The notes under the pieces: generated by a model
Database searches by the model: none
Told to the model about the DNA's origin: nothing
The model's input: only the letters and a program-made list of their open reading frames with translations
Position numbers and translations under genes: made by a program
Assembly (NCBI RefSeq): GCF_015354575.1
Contig: NZ_JACAFQ010000003.1
Span: 62,001 to 126,000 of the forward strand
DNA from: Pseudomonas sp. UFMG81
GTDB taxonomy: Bacteria > Pseudomonadota > Gammaproteobacteria > Pseudomonadales > Pseudomonadaceae
Reading direction: 5' to 3'
Length of the DNA stretch: 64,000 nt
Shown: positions 55,221 through 63,995 of the stretch, in pieces
Layout of the letters: every line of letters starts with the position of its first letter
Numbering within the stretch: the stretch's first letter is position 1

Positions 55221-56327
55221 ATGAAAACCCTCAACACGACTCCCCGCGCCGACGGCTTCCACATGCCCGCCGAATGGGCCCCGCAGACCCAGGTGTGGAT
55301 GGTCTGGCCGGAGCGCCCGGACAACTGGCGCCTGGGCGGCAAGCCGGCGCAGGCCGCGCACGTGACCCTGGCCAAGGCCATCGCCCGCTTCGAGCCGGTT
55401 ACCGTGGCGGTGTCCGCCGGCCAGTACGAGAACGCCCGTCGCCAGCTCGATGTAGCCAACATCCGCGTGGTTGAGATCAGCAACGACGACGCCTGGGTGC
55501 GCGACACCGGCCCGACCTTCGTGATCAACGACCAGGGTGAGGTGCGTGGCGTGGATTGGGGCTTCAACGCCTGGGGTGGTTTCGACGGCGGCCTGTACGC
55601 GCCGTGGAACCGTGACGAGGAACTGGCCGCCAAGGTCATGGAGATGGAGCGCGTACAGCGCTACCACACCGAAGGCTTCGTGCTCGAAGGTGGTTCGATC
55701 CACGTCGACGGCGAAGGCACCCTGATCACCACCGAAGAGTGCCTGCTCAACCGTAACCGCAACCCGCACCTGAACCGCGAGCAGATCGAGGAGATCCTGC
55801 GCGAGCACCTGGCGGTCGAGACCATCGTGTGGCTGCCGGATGGCCTGTACAACGACGAGACCGACGGCCACGTCGACAACTTCTGCTGTTACGTCAGCCC
55901 AGGTGAAGTGTTACTGGCCTGGACCGATGATCCCCAGGACCCCAACTACGCCCGCTGCCACGCCGCCTTCGATGTGCTGAAAAACAGCCGCGATGCCAAG
56001 GGCCGCGAGTTCGTGGTGCACAAGATGCCGATCCCGGGCCCGCTGTTCGCCACCGAGCAAGAGTGTGCCGGGGTCGATCACGTGGCCGGCAGCCAGGAGC
56101 GCGACCCGTCGGTGCGCCTGGCGGGCTCCTATGTGAACTTCCTGATCGTCAACGGCGGCATCATCGCCCCGAGCTTCGACGACCCCGCCGATGCGCAGGC
56201 CAGAGCCATCCTGGCCAAGGTCTTCCCGGACCATGAAGTGGTGATGATCCCCGGTCGCGAGCTGCTGCTTGGTGGCGGCAACATCCACTGCCTTACCCAG
56301 CAGCAACCGGCGCCGTTCAAGCGCTGA
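55221..56327 (+). CDS. aguA: Agmatine deiminase
   Basis: Hydrolyses agmatine to N-carbamoylputrescine and ammonia in the arginine-decarboxylase route to putrescine. The 368-aa PPAD-family protein has [40 protein letters not shown] and the catalytic Cys in [16 protein letters not shown] 55221 follows AGAGG. aguB is not in the window. Confidence 0.96.
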   Translation: MKTLNTTPRADGFHMPAEWAPQTQVWMVWPERPDNWRLGGKPAQAAHVTLAKAIARFEPVTVAVSAGQYENARRQLDVANIRVVEISNDDAWVRDTGPTFVINDQGEVRGVDWGFNAWGGFDGGLYAPWNRDEELAAKVMEMERVQRYHTEGFVLEGGSIHVDGEGTLITTEECLLNRNRNPHLNREQIEEILREHLAVETIVWLPDGLYNDETDGHVDNFCCYVSPGEVLLAWTDDPQDPNYARCHAAFDVLKNSRDAKGREFVVHKMPIPGPLFATEQECAGVDHVAGSQERDPSVRLAGSYVNFLIVNGGIIAPSFDDPADAQARAILAKVFPDHEVVMIPGRELLLGGGNIHCLTQQQPAPFKR

Positions 56328-56345
56328 TCCTTGGCTGAACAGAAG

Positions 56346-56370
56346 AGCCCGTCACCTGACGGGCTTTTTT
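56346..56370 (+). terminator. Intrinsic terminator after aguA
   Basis: AGCCCGTCA-CC-TGACGGGCT followed by TTTTT. Confidence 0.92.
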
Positions 56371-56506
56371 GTGCCTGGCGACGGCCGGCGGCGGCAAATG
56401 GCATACGTCTTGTATTGTTTTTTCATTGTGTTTCAGAGAGATAGCGCTTAGCTGTTCTGTAACAATCATTACGTAAGTTAGCCGCTCACGGGCCCAGGGA
56501 GTGCGT

Positions 56507-56710
56507 GTGGAAATGAATGCAGCAAGTGAGTCGGCTAGGCCCCCATCGGCAGTTAATCACCAATCGCTCAAAATCTTGGCGCAGTGGTTGAAACACCATG
56601 GAAGCATCCGGGTCAGGAAGACCGACCCACGACGTCTGCTGGACGGGCGATACCCTCAGGGGCTGATCAGCGATGCAGAGCTTGAAGCGCTGCTGGCTGT
56701 GTGGCACTGA
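56507..56710 (+). CDS. Conserved-looking small protein (67 aa), unknown
   Basis: AGGGAG at 56495-56500 lies 6 nt before GTG 56507; ATG 56513 is the alternative. The end (HGSIRVRKTDPRRLLDGRY and LISDAELEALLAVW) is ordered and basic-then-acidic, with a helix at the terminus, and a strong terminator follows 25 nt downstream, which supports a real gene. I recognise no domain. Confidence 0.5.
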   Translation: MEMNAASESARPPSAVNHQSLKILAQWLKHHGSIRVRKTDPRRLLDGRYPQGLISDAELEALLAVWH

Positions 56711-56734
56711 CGCGGGAAGGAACCTGTCGCAACG

Positions 56735-56766
56735 AAAAACGCCACCGCAATTGCGGTGGCGTTTTC
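56735..56766 (+). terminator. Intrinsic terminator after the 67-aa ORF
   Basis: AAAACGCCACCGCAA/TTGCGGTGGCGTTTT, a perfect palindrome with A and T tracts at both ends, so it may act on both strands. Confidence 0.9.
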
Positions 56767-56788
56767 ATTGGTGGGCCAGCGAACAACC

Positions 56789-56814
56789 CGTAGGAGCCAG
56801 CCTTGCTGGCGAAG
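56789..56814. repeat. Single REP, GCCAGC variant
   Basis: cgtaggagccagccttgctg then gcgaag, lying 55 nt from the stop codon of the leftward siderophore receptor gene. Confidence 0.75.
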
Positions 56815-56868
56815 CAGGCGACGCGGTGGATGGCACCGCGCCGAGATAACTGCTTGCGAAAGGCCTGA

Positions 56869-58986
56869 TCAGAAGCTGTAAGAAGCTGTCACCACCAGGC
56901 TGCGCGGGTCGCCGTACTGGATCTGCGCCGCGCTGGTCGCCGAGTCGTAGTAGGTCTTGTCGGTGATGTTCTTCAGCGCCGCGCGCACGTCCCAGTCATG
57001 GGTGCGGTAGCCGGCCAGGGCGTCCCAGCGGCCATAGCCCGGCAGGATCACGGTGTTCTGGTTGTCGGCGTAGCGGTCACCCACCAGCGTCAGGCCGGTC
57101 TCGGCGTACCAGCCCAGCTCCGGTTTCCAGGTCACGAACAGGCTGGCGTTGCGTCGGGCCACGTCGTTGATGCGGTTGCCTTCCTGGCCGTTGTTGTCCT
57201 CGACGATCTTGGCGTCCTGCAGGCCGATGCCGCCGCGCACATACCAGTTGCCCACGACATTGCCGGTGGCGGTCAGCTCGATCCCGCGCGAGCGCTGCAG
57301 GCCGGTGGTCAGGGTGATGTTCGGGTCGTTCGGGTCGCGGGTGCGGCGGTTGTACAGCTCCAGCTCATACAGCGCCAGGGTGGTGGTCAGGCGCTCGTCG
57401 AACCAGTCGCTCTTGACCCCGATTTCCTTCTGCCGGGTCAGCTCCGGATCGGTCTCGTTGGTATTGCCGGCCGCACCCGGGGTGATGCCGATCAGGCCGC
57501 CACCGACGGGCGAGAAGGTCTTGCTCCAGGAGGCGTAGAAGGAGTGGTCGCGCCAGGGGGTGTAGACCACGCCCAAGCGTGGGCTGAAGCTGTTGTCGTC
57601 CTGCTTTTCGGAGAGGTTGCGCAGCTTGTTGGTGGTTTCCACCTCGAACTGGTCGAAACGCACGCCGGCGAGGATCTGCCACTGGTCGTTCAGGCGGATC
57701 TGGTCCTGCAGGTAGACGCCACGGCTCTCGACCACCGTGTGGTTGTTGCTCGACACCGCCATGCGGCCGTTGTGCTGCAGGTTGCGGTTGGGGCTGTACA
57801 GGTTCAGGGCCGGTACCGGGCGGGCACCAGGGCCGGAGGTAGCGGCGTTGTACAGCGTCGGGTCGCGGCGCTGGCTGCCGAACTCCAGGCCCACCAGCAA
57901 CTTGTGCTCCAGGCCCCAGGTGCTGACATCGCCCTCGGCTTCGAGGTTGTTGAACAGGTTGCGGGTGTTCAGGTCCTGCTGCCAGCGCTGGCGGGTAACC
58001 AGGTTGGTGCGCGGGTTGTAGGCGGTCTGGTAGGTGTTGTCGAACTCGCTGTCGAGCTTGAACAGGCCCAGGGTGTGGCGCAGTTGCCAGTTGTCGCTGA
58101 GCTGGTAGTTCAGGCGCGAGCGCAGCGACTGGGCACGGTCGTCGATGTAGTCGCGCTGGGTGTCGCCATAGGTGGCGCTGCGGCTGACGTCCGCCGGGCG
58201 CCCGGTCAACGGGTTGCCGGGGATGCCACGGTCCGGGGTGCGGTTGTAGCGGCTGTACTCGTACTGCACCAGCCAGTTGAGGTCGGGGTTCAACTGCCAG
58301 CTCATGGACGGGGCGAACAGCTGGCGGTTGCCGTCCACGCCATGGCGGAAGCTGTTGCTGTCCTCGTTGCCCATGTTCAGGCGCAGGCTGATGTTGTCGC
58401 TGGGGTCGGCGCTGAGGTCGGCGTACAGGCTGCGCAGGTCTTCGCTACCACCGCGAGCCTCGATGGTGGAGCGGCGGCCATGCTCGGGGGCCTTGCTCAC
58501 CCGGTTGACGATGCCGCCCTGGCTGCCACGGCCATACAGCACCGCTGCTGGGCCCTTGAGCACCTCGACCCGCTCGATGTTGTGCAGGTCGCGCACGTAC
58601 TGGCTGTCGTCGCGCACACCGTCCAGGTAAAAGTCGTTGCTGGCCTCGAAGCCACGGATGCGCACGCTGTCGAAACGCGTGTCGGCGCCGCTGCTGACGT
58701 TGGGGATGCCTTCCAGCGCTTCGCCCAGGGTGCTGCTGCCATAGTCCAGCACATTGCTGGTCTTCACCGTGTCGATGGCCTGGGGCACGTAGCGCACCGG
58801 GGTCGAGGTGCGGGTGGCGGTGCTGACTTCACGTACGCGGGGGTTGTCTTCCTCGCGTTCGCTGTCGGCGGTGACCGCGGTTTCCGGCAGGGTGGTGGTG
58901 GCGGCGCTGGCCAGGCCGGCGCTGAATAACAGCGACAGGCCCAGGGTCAGGGGCGAGAGGCGACTGGGGGCAAGCATTGCAGACAT
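56869..58986 (-). CDS. TonB-dependent siderophore receptor (705 aa)
   Basis: Signal peptide MSAMLAPSRLSPLTLGLSLL ends near LASAATTTLPE, with TLPETAVTA as a likely TonB box. The plug (~50-160) carries SVRIRGFEASNDFYLDGVRDD and IERVEVLKGPAAVLYGRGSQGGIVN, hallmarks of the FhuA/FiuA siderophore group. The barrel ends ASYSF with terminal Phe. The start is uncertain (58986, or the ATG at 58977). Upstream AT-rich words around 59018-59055 partly resemble a Fur site. The ligand cannot be read from sequence. Confidence 0.9.
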   Translation of the reverse strand: MSAMLAPSRLSPLTLGLSLLFSAGLASAATTTLPETAVTADSEREEDNPRVREVSTATRTSTPVRYVPQAIDTVKTSNVLDYGSSTLGEALEGIPNVSSGADTRFDSVRIRGFEASNDFYLDGVRDDSQYVRDLHNIERVEVLKGPAAVLYGRGSQGGIVNRVSKAPEHGRRSTIEARGGSEDLRSLYADLSADPSDNISLRLNMGNEDSNSFRHGVDGNRQLFAPSMSWQLNPDLNWLVQYEYSRYNRTPDRGIPGNPLTGRPADVSRSATYGDTQRDYIDDRAQSLRSRLNYQLSDNWQLRHTLGLFKLDSEFDNTYQTAYNPRTNLVTRQRWQQDLNTRNLFNNLEAEGDVSTWGLEHKLLVGLEFGSQRRDPTLYNAATSGPGARPVPALNLYSPNRNLQHNGRMAVSSNNHTVVESRGVYLQDQIRLNDQWQILAGVRFDQFEVETTNKLRNLSEKQDDNSFSPRLGVVYTPWRDHSFYASWSKTFSPVGGGLIGITPGAAGNTNETDPELTRQKEIGVKSDWFDERLTTTLALYELELYNRRTRDPNDPNITLTTGLQRSRGIELTATGNVVGNWYVRGGIGLQDAKIVEDNNGQEGNRINDVARRNASLFVTWKPELGWYAETGLTLVGDRYADNQNTVILPGYGRWDALAGYRTHDWDVRAALKNITDKTYYDSATSAAQIQYGDPRSLVVTASYSF

Positions 58987-59536
58987 CCAGGTAGGCAAGT
59001 GAGAAATAGGGCGCGAATGGTAATGCTTGCTATTTACTATTGCTTGCCTATTCGTAAAGGCTTGTCTTTACATATGTATCACTTTGTAACTAGGTCTTTC
59101 AGAAGGGGGAGCCCTTTGTGCAGGTGCGGCGCATTCGCCGGCAAGGCCGGCTCCTACGGGCGTTATGAGCGGCGATGGGCCATGCAGCCGGTGATCAGTG
59201 GGTGAACATGACAGCCATGTGTCGGCCACTGAATTTTCATTAAAGAGACAAAATTGCGCAGGCAGAGGGCAAAAGGGCATGGAAATGCACTGCACTGGCG
59301 CAAATTTTTGGTTATATCGACCTGCATTTCACGATTTTTTGACATGTATAAGCAGGCAGGGCTAGGATTCGGCCTCTACGCCTGCTGGCCATGACTTGGC
59401 CATGGGGCTGCAAGGCCCGCCGCAGAGCAACTGCGGGCCTTCCGGCTGGATCCGCATAGCGTCGAACCTACGAAGGGGCGTTGGTTCTGGGCGTTCGAAT
59501 GCAGCGCGTTTTTGATTAAGAAATAAGGAAAATAAC
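58987..59536. promoter_or_regulatory. Divergent region siderophore receptor / porin with long porin leader
   Basis: 550 bp. TTGACA at 59339-59344 and TAGGAT at 59363-59368 with 18-bp spacing form a plausible sigma-70 promoter for the porin. The resulting ~165-nt leader contains AAGGCCCGC/GCGGGCCTT (59412-59420 and 59433-59441) and the direct repeat TGGCCATG at 59388 and 59398. A REP lies at 59133-59160. The receptor side (59018-59055) is AT-rich with repeated TTGCTATT/TTGCCTATT words. Confidence 0.5.
59133..59160. repeat. Single REP, GCCGGCAAG type
   Basis: attcgccggcaaggccggct then cctacggg, inside the divergent region between receptor and porin genes. Confidence 0.8.
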
Positions 59537-60856
59537 ATGTTGAAAACCAGGATCAGCCTGGTCGCCCTGGCGATGATCGCCGCGACCCAGGCACAGGCCA
59601 ACGAGCAGGCCGAAAGCAAGGGCTTCATCGAGGACAGCCACGCCAACGTCCTTCTGCGCAACGCCTACATCAACCGTGACAAGAAGCACGGCACCGATGA
59701 CCAGATCGAATGGGGCCAGGCCTTCATCGGTAACTTCTCTTCCGGCTTCACCCAAGGCACCGTGGGTGTCGGCGTCGACGCCTTCGGCCTGTACGCCGTG
59801 CGTCTGGACGGCGGCAAAGGCCACAACGGTGGCGGTGGCGTCGACTTCTTCAAGCCGCACAACACCAAGAACGCCGACGGCAACGCCAGCAGCCCGCACG
59901 ACCTGGCTCGCGCCGGCGCTGCCGTGAAGTTCCGCATCTCCAACACCGTGCTCAAGTACGGTGACCAGATGCCGGTCCTGCCGGTCCTGAACTACGACGA
60001 CGGCCGCCTGCTGCCAGAAAGCTTCACCGGCACCCTGATCACCTCCAAAGAGATCAAGGGCCTGGAGCTGAACGCCGGTCGCTTCACCCAGGAAGCCCGC
60101 AAGAGCGCCGAAGGGCGTGACAGCGGCGGCCTGAAGTCGATCAACGTGTTCGGCGGCAGCTACAAGTTCACCGACAACTTCACCGCTGCGCTGTACACCG
60201 CAGACAACGAAGACGTCATGAAGAAGCACTACCTGGGCTTGAACTACGTCTTCCCGATCGCCAGCGACCAGTCCCTGACCCTGGACTTCAACGGCTACAA
60301 GTCGGACATCGACAGCAAGTTCGTGCGCAGCGCCGAACTGACCGGCGACTCCAACACCATCTGGAGCCTGGCAGCCACCTACGCCTACGGCCCGCACTCG
60401 TTCACCCTGGCGCACCAGCGCAGCACCGGCAGCACCGGCTACAACTACAGCGGCTACCAGAGCGCGGGTGGTGTGGGTGACGGTGGTTCGACCATCTACC
60501 TGGCCAACTCCTACTGGTCCGACTTCAACGCTGAAGACGAGCGTTCCTGGCAGCTGGGCTACGGCCTGGACTTCGGCGCCTTCGGCGTACCGGGCCTGAC
60601 CTACAAGCTCGCCTATGTAGTGGGTGACAACATCAACACCCGCACCGTGGGCACCCCGCAAGGCTTCGGCGAGGGCAAGGAGCGCGAGATCTTCAACCAG
60701 ATCCGCTACGTCGTCCAGGAAGGCCCGGCCAAGGACCTGTCGATCAAGCTGCGCAGCTCGTTCCTGCGCACCAACAACGCAGTCCAGAGCAGCGGCTACA
60801 ACGACGACGGCAACGAAGTCCGCGTATTCGTCGAGTACCCGATCAGCATCTTCTGA
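59537..60856 (+). CDS. OprD/OprE-family outer-membrane porin (439 aa)
   Basis: Signal peptide MLKTRISLVALAMIAATQAQA, then ESKGFIEDSHANVLLRNAYINRD, the OprD-family start. SSGFTQGTVGVGVDAFGLYAVRLDGGKG and the GDQMPVLPVLNYDDGRLLPESFTG loop are characteristic; the protein ends VEYPISIF with terminal Phe. Codon use is highly biased, suggesting strong expression. AAGGAAAA precedes the ATG. Substrate unknown; related to but clearly distinct from the porin at 34.3 kb. Confidence 0.92.
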   Translation: MLKTRISLVALAMIAATQAQANEQAESKGFIEDSHANVLLRNAYINRDKKHGTDDQIEWGQAFIGNFSSGFTQGTVGVGVDAFGLYAVRLDGGKGHNGGGGVDFFKPHNTKNADGNASSPHDLARAGAAVKFRISNTVLKYGDQMPVLPVLNYDDGRLLPESFTGTLITSKEIKGLELNAGRFTQEARKSAEGRDSGGLKSINVFGGSYKFTDNFTAALYTADNEDVMKKHYLGLNYVFPIASDQSLTLDFNGYKSDIDSKFVRSAELTGDSNTIWSLAATYAYGPHSFTLAHQRSTGSTGYNYSGYQSAGGVGDGGSTIYLANSYWSDFNAEDERSWQLGYGLDFGAFGVPGLTYKLAYVVGDNINTRTVGTPQGFGEGKEREIFNQIRYVVQEGPAKDLSIKLRSSFLRTNNAVQSSGYNDDGNEVRVFVEYPISIF

Positions 60857-60876
60857 TCCTGATCCCGCGTCACCCG

Positions 60877-60907
60877 CAGCCCCGGCCTATGCCGGGGCTG
60901 TTTCTTT
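60877..60907 (+). terminator. Intrinsic terminator after the porin, inside the 3' end of the convergent gene
   Basis: CAGCCCCGGC-CTAT-GCCGGGGCTG then TTTCTTT. The stem overlaps the last codons and stop of the leftward flavoprotein gene (stop near 60887), so the two genes share their ends. Confidence 0.88.
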
Positions 60908-62557
60908 GCGGCGTACGGCCGGCGCGGTCGGCGTCACCTCGATTTCTCCCGTCTCAGGCGCGAAGCTGTCACTGCGCGCCATGCGCCACATCCGTGCATA
61001 GAACGCGTTGTCGATGGCGCCACCGAGCAACTCCCCCGGTTTGAGGAAGGTGTGCAGCTGCGAGAACAGGCTGATCTCGCTGGGGCTGATGCGCCGCGCC
61101 AGGTGCTTGGGCTTGAGCTCACTTGGGTGGTCAAGGCCGGCGGCAGCGAGCATCTCGGCCAGGGCATGCAGGGTGTTGCAGTGGAAGCTGGCGACCCGTT
61201 CGGCCTTTTCCGGCACCACCAGCGCACGCTGGCGCAGCGGGTCCTGGGTGGCCACGCCGGTCGGGCATTTGTTGGTGTGGCAGCTCTGCGACTGGATGCA
61301 GCCAATGGCGAACATGAAACCGCGCGCCGAATTCACCCAGTCGGCGCCGATGGCCAGCACGCTGGCGATATCGAAGGCGCTGACGAGCTTGCCCGCAGCG
61401 CCAATGCGAATGTGCTGGCGCAGGTTCAGCCCCACCAGGGTGTTGTGCACGAACATCAGCCCTTCGCGCAGCGGCACGCCCATGTTGTCGGAAAACTCCC
61501 GGGGCGCGGCGCCGGTGCCGCCTTCCTTGCCGTCGACGACGATGAAGTCCGGGGTGATGCCGGTGGCCAGCATGGCCTTGGCGATGCCCATGAACTCCCA
61601 CGGGTGGCCCAGGCAGAACTTGAAGCCCACCGGCTTGCCACCGGCCAGCTCGCGCAGCCGGGCAACGAACCGCAGCAGTTCTTCCGGGGTGCTGAAGGCG
61701 CTGTGCGCGGCCGGCGAGATGCAGTCCTGACCCTCACGCACGCCACGGGTAGTGGCAATTTCGGCGCTGACCTTGTGCCCCGGCAGGATGCCACCGTGCC
61801 CTGGCTTGGCGCCCTGGCTGAGCTTGATTTCGATCATCTTCACCTGGCCGTCGCGGGCCTGCACGGCGAAGCGCTCGGGGTCGAACTGGCCACCCTCGGT
61901 GCGGCAGCCGAAGTAGCCACTGCCGATTTCCCAGATCAGGTCGCCGCCGTGCTTGCGGTGGTAGGGGCTGATGCTGCCTTCGCCTGTGTCATGGGCGAAG
62001 CGGCCCAGACGTGCGCCTTTGTTCAACGCGGCGATGGCGTTGGCGCTGAGTGCGCCGAAGCTCATCGCCGAGATGTTGAAGATCGAGGCCGAGTAGGGTT
62101 GGGTGCACTGCGGGCCGCCGATGCGGATACGGAACGACGCCGGGTCGGCCATCGGTACCGGCAGCATCGAATGGCTGATGAATTCGAAGCCGGGTTTGTA
62201 GGCATCGTTCAAGGTGCCAAAGGCCTTTTCGGCACTCTCGTTCTTGGCCCGGGCGTAGACCAGCGAGCGCTGGGCGCGGGAGAACGGCAGCTTGTCGTCG
62301 TCGCCCTCGATCAGGTACTGGCGGATCTCGGGGCGGATGGTCTCGATCAGGTAGCGGATATTGCCCAGGATCGGGTAGTTGCGGCGCACTGCGTGGTGGC
62401 TCTGGCGCAGGTCGTTGAGGCCGACCAGGCTGAGCAGGGCGGTGACCAGGGTGAACGGCCACAGCCAAGGGTGTGTGGTCAGTAGCGGCAGGCTGGCGGC
62501 AGTGAAGACAAGGCACAGGGCCAGGCAGGCGTAACGGCTGGGGAGAGAGGCTTTCAT
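60887..62557 (-). CDS. FMN-binding glutamate synthase family protein (556 aa)
   Basis: Two N-terminal hydrophobic segments (residues ~8-27 and ~32-48) anchor a domain homologous to the synthase part of glutamate synthase. FMN-site and barrel motifs are MSFGALSANAIAALNKGA, GEGSISPYHRKHGGDLIWEIGSGYFG, KLSQGAKPGHGG and VDGKEGGTGAAPREFSDNMG. The Cys pattern CIQSQSCHTNKCPTGVATQ matches the 3Fe-4S site of GltB. The glutaminase domain is absent, so it is not a complete GOGAT. Physiological reaction unknown. Confidence 0.88.
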   Translation of the reverse strand: MKASLPSRYACLALCLVFTAASLPLLTTHPWLWPFTLVTALLSLVGLNDLRQSHHAVRRNYPILGNIRYLIETIRPEIRQYLIEGDDDKLPFSRAQRSLVYARAKNESAEKAFGTLNDAYKPGFEFISHSMLPVPMADPASFRIRIGGPQCTQPYSASIFNISAMSFGALSANAIAALNKGARLGRFAHDTGEGSISPYHRKHGGDLIWEIGSGYFGCRTEGGQFDPERFAVQARDGQVKMIEIKLSQGAKPGHGGILPGHKVSAEIATTRGVREGQDCISPAAHSAFSTPEELLRFVARLRELAGGKPVGFKFCLGHPWEFMGIAKAMLATGITPDFIVVDGKEGGTGAAPREFSDNMGVPLREGLMFVHNTLVGLNLRQHIRIGAAGKLVSAFDIASVLAIGADWVNSARGFMFAIGCIQSQSCHTNKCPTGVATQDPLRQRALVVPEKAERVASFHCNTLHALAEMLAAAGLDHPSELKPKHLARRISPSEISLFSQLHTFLKPGELLGGAIDNAFYARMWRMARSDSFAPETGEIEVTPTAPAVRRKETAPA

Positions 62558-62661
62558 GGATCCATCGCAGGCGGGATGACCCGGTCTAGGATAGGCAAAG
62601 CCCGCCTGCGGAAAACCTGAGGTTTCAGTAAAAGACTGTTACCTGCACCCAGGGTTGTAAA

Positions 62662-62695
62662 CCCGTAGGAGCCGGCCTTGCCGGCGAAGAGGCCG
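62662..62695. repeat. Single REP, GCCGGCAAG type
   Basis: cccgtaggagccggccttgc followed by cggcgaagaggccg between the flavoprotein gene and hicA. The rest of 62558-62818 holds no gene that I can support. Confidence 0.82.
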
Positions 62696-62818
62696 GCAAA
62701 CTCAGCGAAAACTCCAGCCCGCCACGCAAGATCCCGCATCACTTCTCCCCAGGTTTGGCCGGGCAAGCTGTCCATACTCCTTCCTCGGTCCCCCCGTATC
62801 AGCCTGGTGGGTATGGTG

Positions 62819-62853
62819 TTGATAATCTTGCTTCGGTGGTTATACTAACCACC
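62819..62853 (+). promoter_or_regulatory. hicAB promoter with palindromic operator over the -10
   Basis: TTGATA (62819-62824), 16-bp spacer and TATACT (62841-62846) form a sigma-70 promoter. The -10 lies inside a perfect palindrome GGTGGTTA-TAC-TAACCACC (62835-62853), where binding of HicB would block RNA polymerase: the expected autoregulation of a toxin-antitoxin operon. Confidence 0.8.
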
Positions 62854-62878
62854 GCTGCGACTTGCCCAAGGAAGGGTC

Positions 62879-63070
62879 ATGAACAGCCGTGAAATGATTT
62901 CGGTGATCGAAGCCGATGGTTGGTACCTGGTGCGTTCCAAGGGCAGCCACCACCACTTCAAGCACCCCCACAAGAGCGGCCTGGTAACCATCCCGCACCC
63001 GAAGAAGGATCTGCTGCCCGCCACGGCGGCCAGCATCTTGCGCCAGGCGCGGATCGGTTATGCCAGCTGA
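62879..63070 (+). CDS. hicA: HicA mRNA-interferase toxin (63 aa)
   Basis: Small double-stranded-RNA-binding-fold toxin that cleaves mRNA. It has the usual KGSHHHFKHP motif with catalytic His24, then GLVTIPHPKKDLLPATAASILRQA. AAGGAAGG precedes the ATG. hicB follows 17 nt downstream and a self-repression operator lies upstream. Confidence 0.95.
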   Translation: MNSREMISVIEADGWYLVRSKGSHHHFKHPHKSGLVTIPHPKKDLLPATAASILRQARIGYAS

Positions 63071-63087
63071 CCAGGAGAGCCAACACC

Positions 63088-63501
63088 ATGTTGTTTCCCA
63101 TCGCCATCCTTGCCGGTGACGAGCAGCACGCCTGGGGCGTGGAAGTACCGGATATCCCCGGCTGCTTCTCGGCCGGCGAAGACCTCGACCACGCCATCGC
63201 CATGGCGCGCGAGGCGATCGAGGGCCATCTCGAACTGCTCGCCCAGGACCAACAGGAGATCCCCAAGGCCAGCAAGGTGACCGTGCATGCAGCCAATCCG
63301 GCCTTTGCCGGCTGCACCTGGGCGCTGATCGATATCGACATCACCCGTTATCTGGGCAAGGCCGAGAAGCTCAACATCACCCTGCCGGCCTACCTGCTCA
63401 CCCGCATCGACAGCTACGTGCAGAGCCACCCCGAGCACAAGAGCCGTTCGGGGTTCCTGGCCGAAGCCGCCTTGAGGATCCTCCAGGGCGAGTGCAAGTA
63501 A
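63088..63501 (+). CDS. hicB: HicB antitoxin (137 aa)
   Basis: Residues ~1-75 form the partial RNase-H-like domain that binds HicA (VEVPDIPGCFSAGEDLDHAIAMAREAIEGHLELL). The C-terminal part (LNITLPAYLLTRIDSYVQS...SRSGFLAEAALRIL) is a ribbon-helix-helix DNA-binding domain, so it should repress the palindrome upstream of hicA. ATG 63088 follows AGGAGAG. Confidence 0.95.
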   Translation: MLFPIAILAGDEQHAWGVEVPDIPGCFSAGEDLDHAIAMAREAIEGHLELLAQDQQEIPKASKVTVHAANPAFAGCTWALIDIDITRYLGKAEKLNITLPAYLLTRIDSYVQSHPEHKSRSGFLAEAALRILQGECK

Positions 63502-63551
63502 CGCCTTGACCCTAGCCGTAAGCGAACGGAGCGGTTACCGCTGCCAGTACT

Positions 63552-63995
63552 TCAGCTGCCCGAGCGGGCGCTACCAAGGCTCAGCAAGTAGCCCTGGTTA
63601 CGGATAGTGAGGATCTGCGCACCGGCGGCAGGTGCGCGGCGCAATTGCTGGCGCAGGCGGCTGATGCACATGTCCACCGAGCGGTCGTCCGGCAGATGGT
63701 CGCGACCGAATGCGCTGCGGGTCAGCTGATCACGTGACACCACGCGGCTATCGGCCTGCAGCAGCTCACACAGCACGCGGCAGTCGGAGCGGGGCAGGGG
63801 CTGCGATTGACCATCGGGGCGAGTCAGCAGGTGCTTGATCGGGTCCAGGCTGAAGCCGGCGAAAATCAGGGGTTCTTCATCGAGCACCACCTGTTCTTCC
63901 CGGGCAGCGGCGAGCGTCTTGTAGCCGGTATCGGTCAGGGAGTTGCAAAGAGGTTCACGGTTATCGTCATCATCGTCGACGACCAGCAGGGTCAT
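63552..63995 (-). CDS. OmpR-family response regulator with most of its receiver deleted (147 aa)
   Basis: The first ~32 residues (MTLLVVDDDDDNREPLCNSL...TLAAA) are the beginning of a receiver, including its acidic pocket. The sequence then jumps to a winged-helix DNA-binding domain (~50-140: LDPIKHLLTRPDGQSQPLPRSDCRVLCELL, DDRSVDMCISRLRQQLR, ILTIRNQGYLLSL). About 85-90 residues with the phosphoacceptor Asp and conserved Lys are missing, with the frame kept. No sensor kinase is visible. Either a decayed gene or a phosphorylation-independent DNA-binding form. Confidence 0.75.
   Translation of the reverse strand: MTLLVVDDDDDNREPLCNSLTDTGYKTLAAAREEQVVLDEEPLIFAGFSLDPIKHLLTRPDGQSQPLPRSDCRVLCELLQADSRVVSRDQLTRSAFGRDHLPDDRSVDMCISRLRQQLRRAPAAGAQILTIRNQGYLLSLGSARSGS

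Noticed and set aside
59018..59055. Fur box upstream of the siderophore receptor
   Set aside because: The best 19-bp alignment to the Fur consensus gave only about 9 matches by hand, too few to list as a site, although iron control of this receptor is likely.
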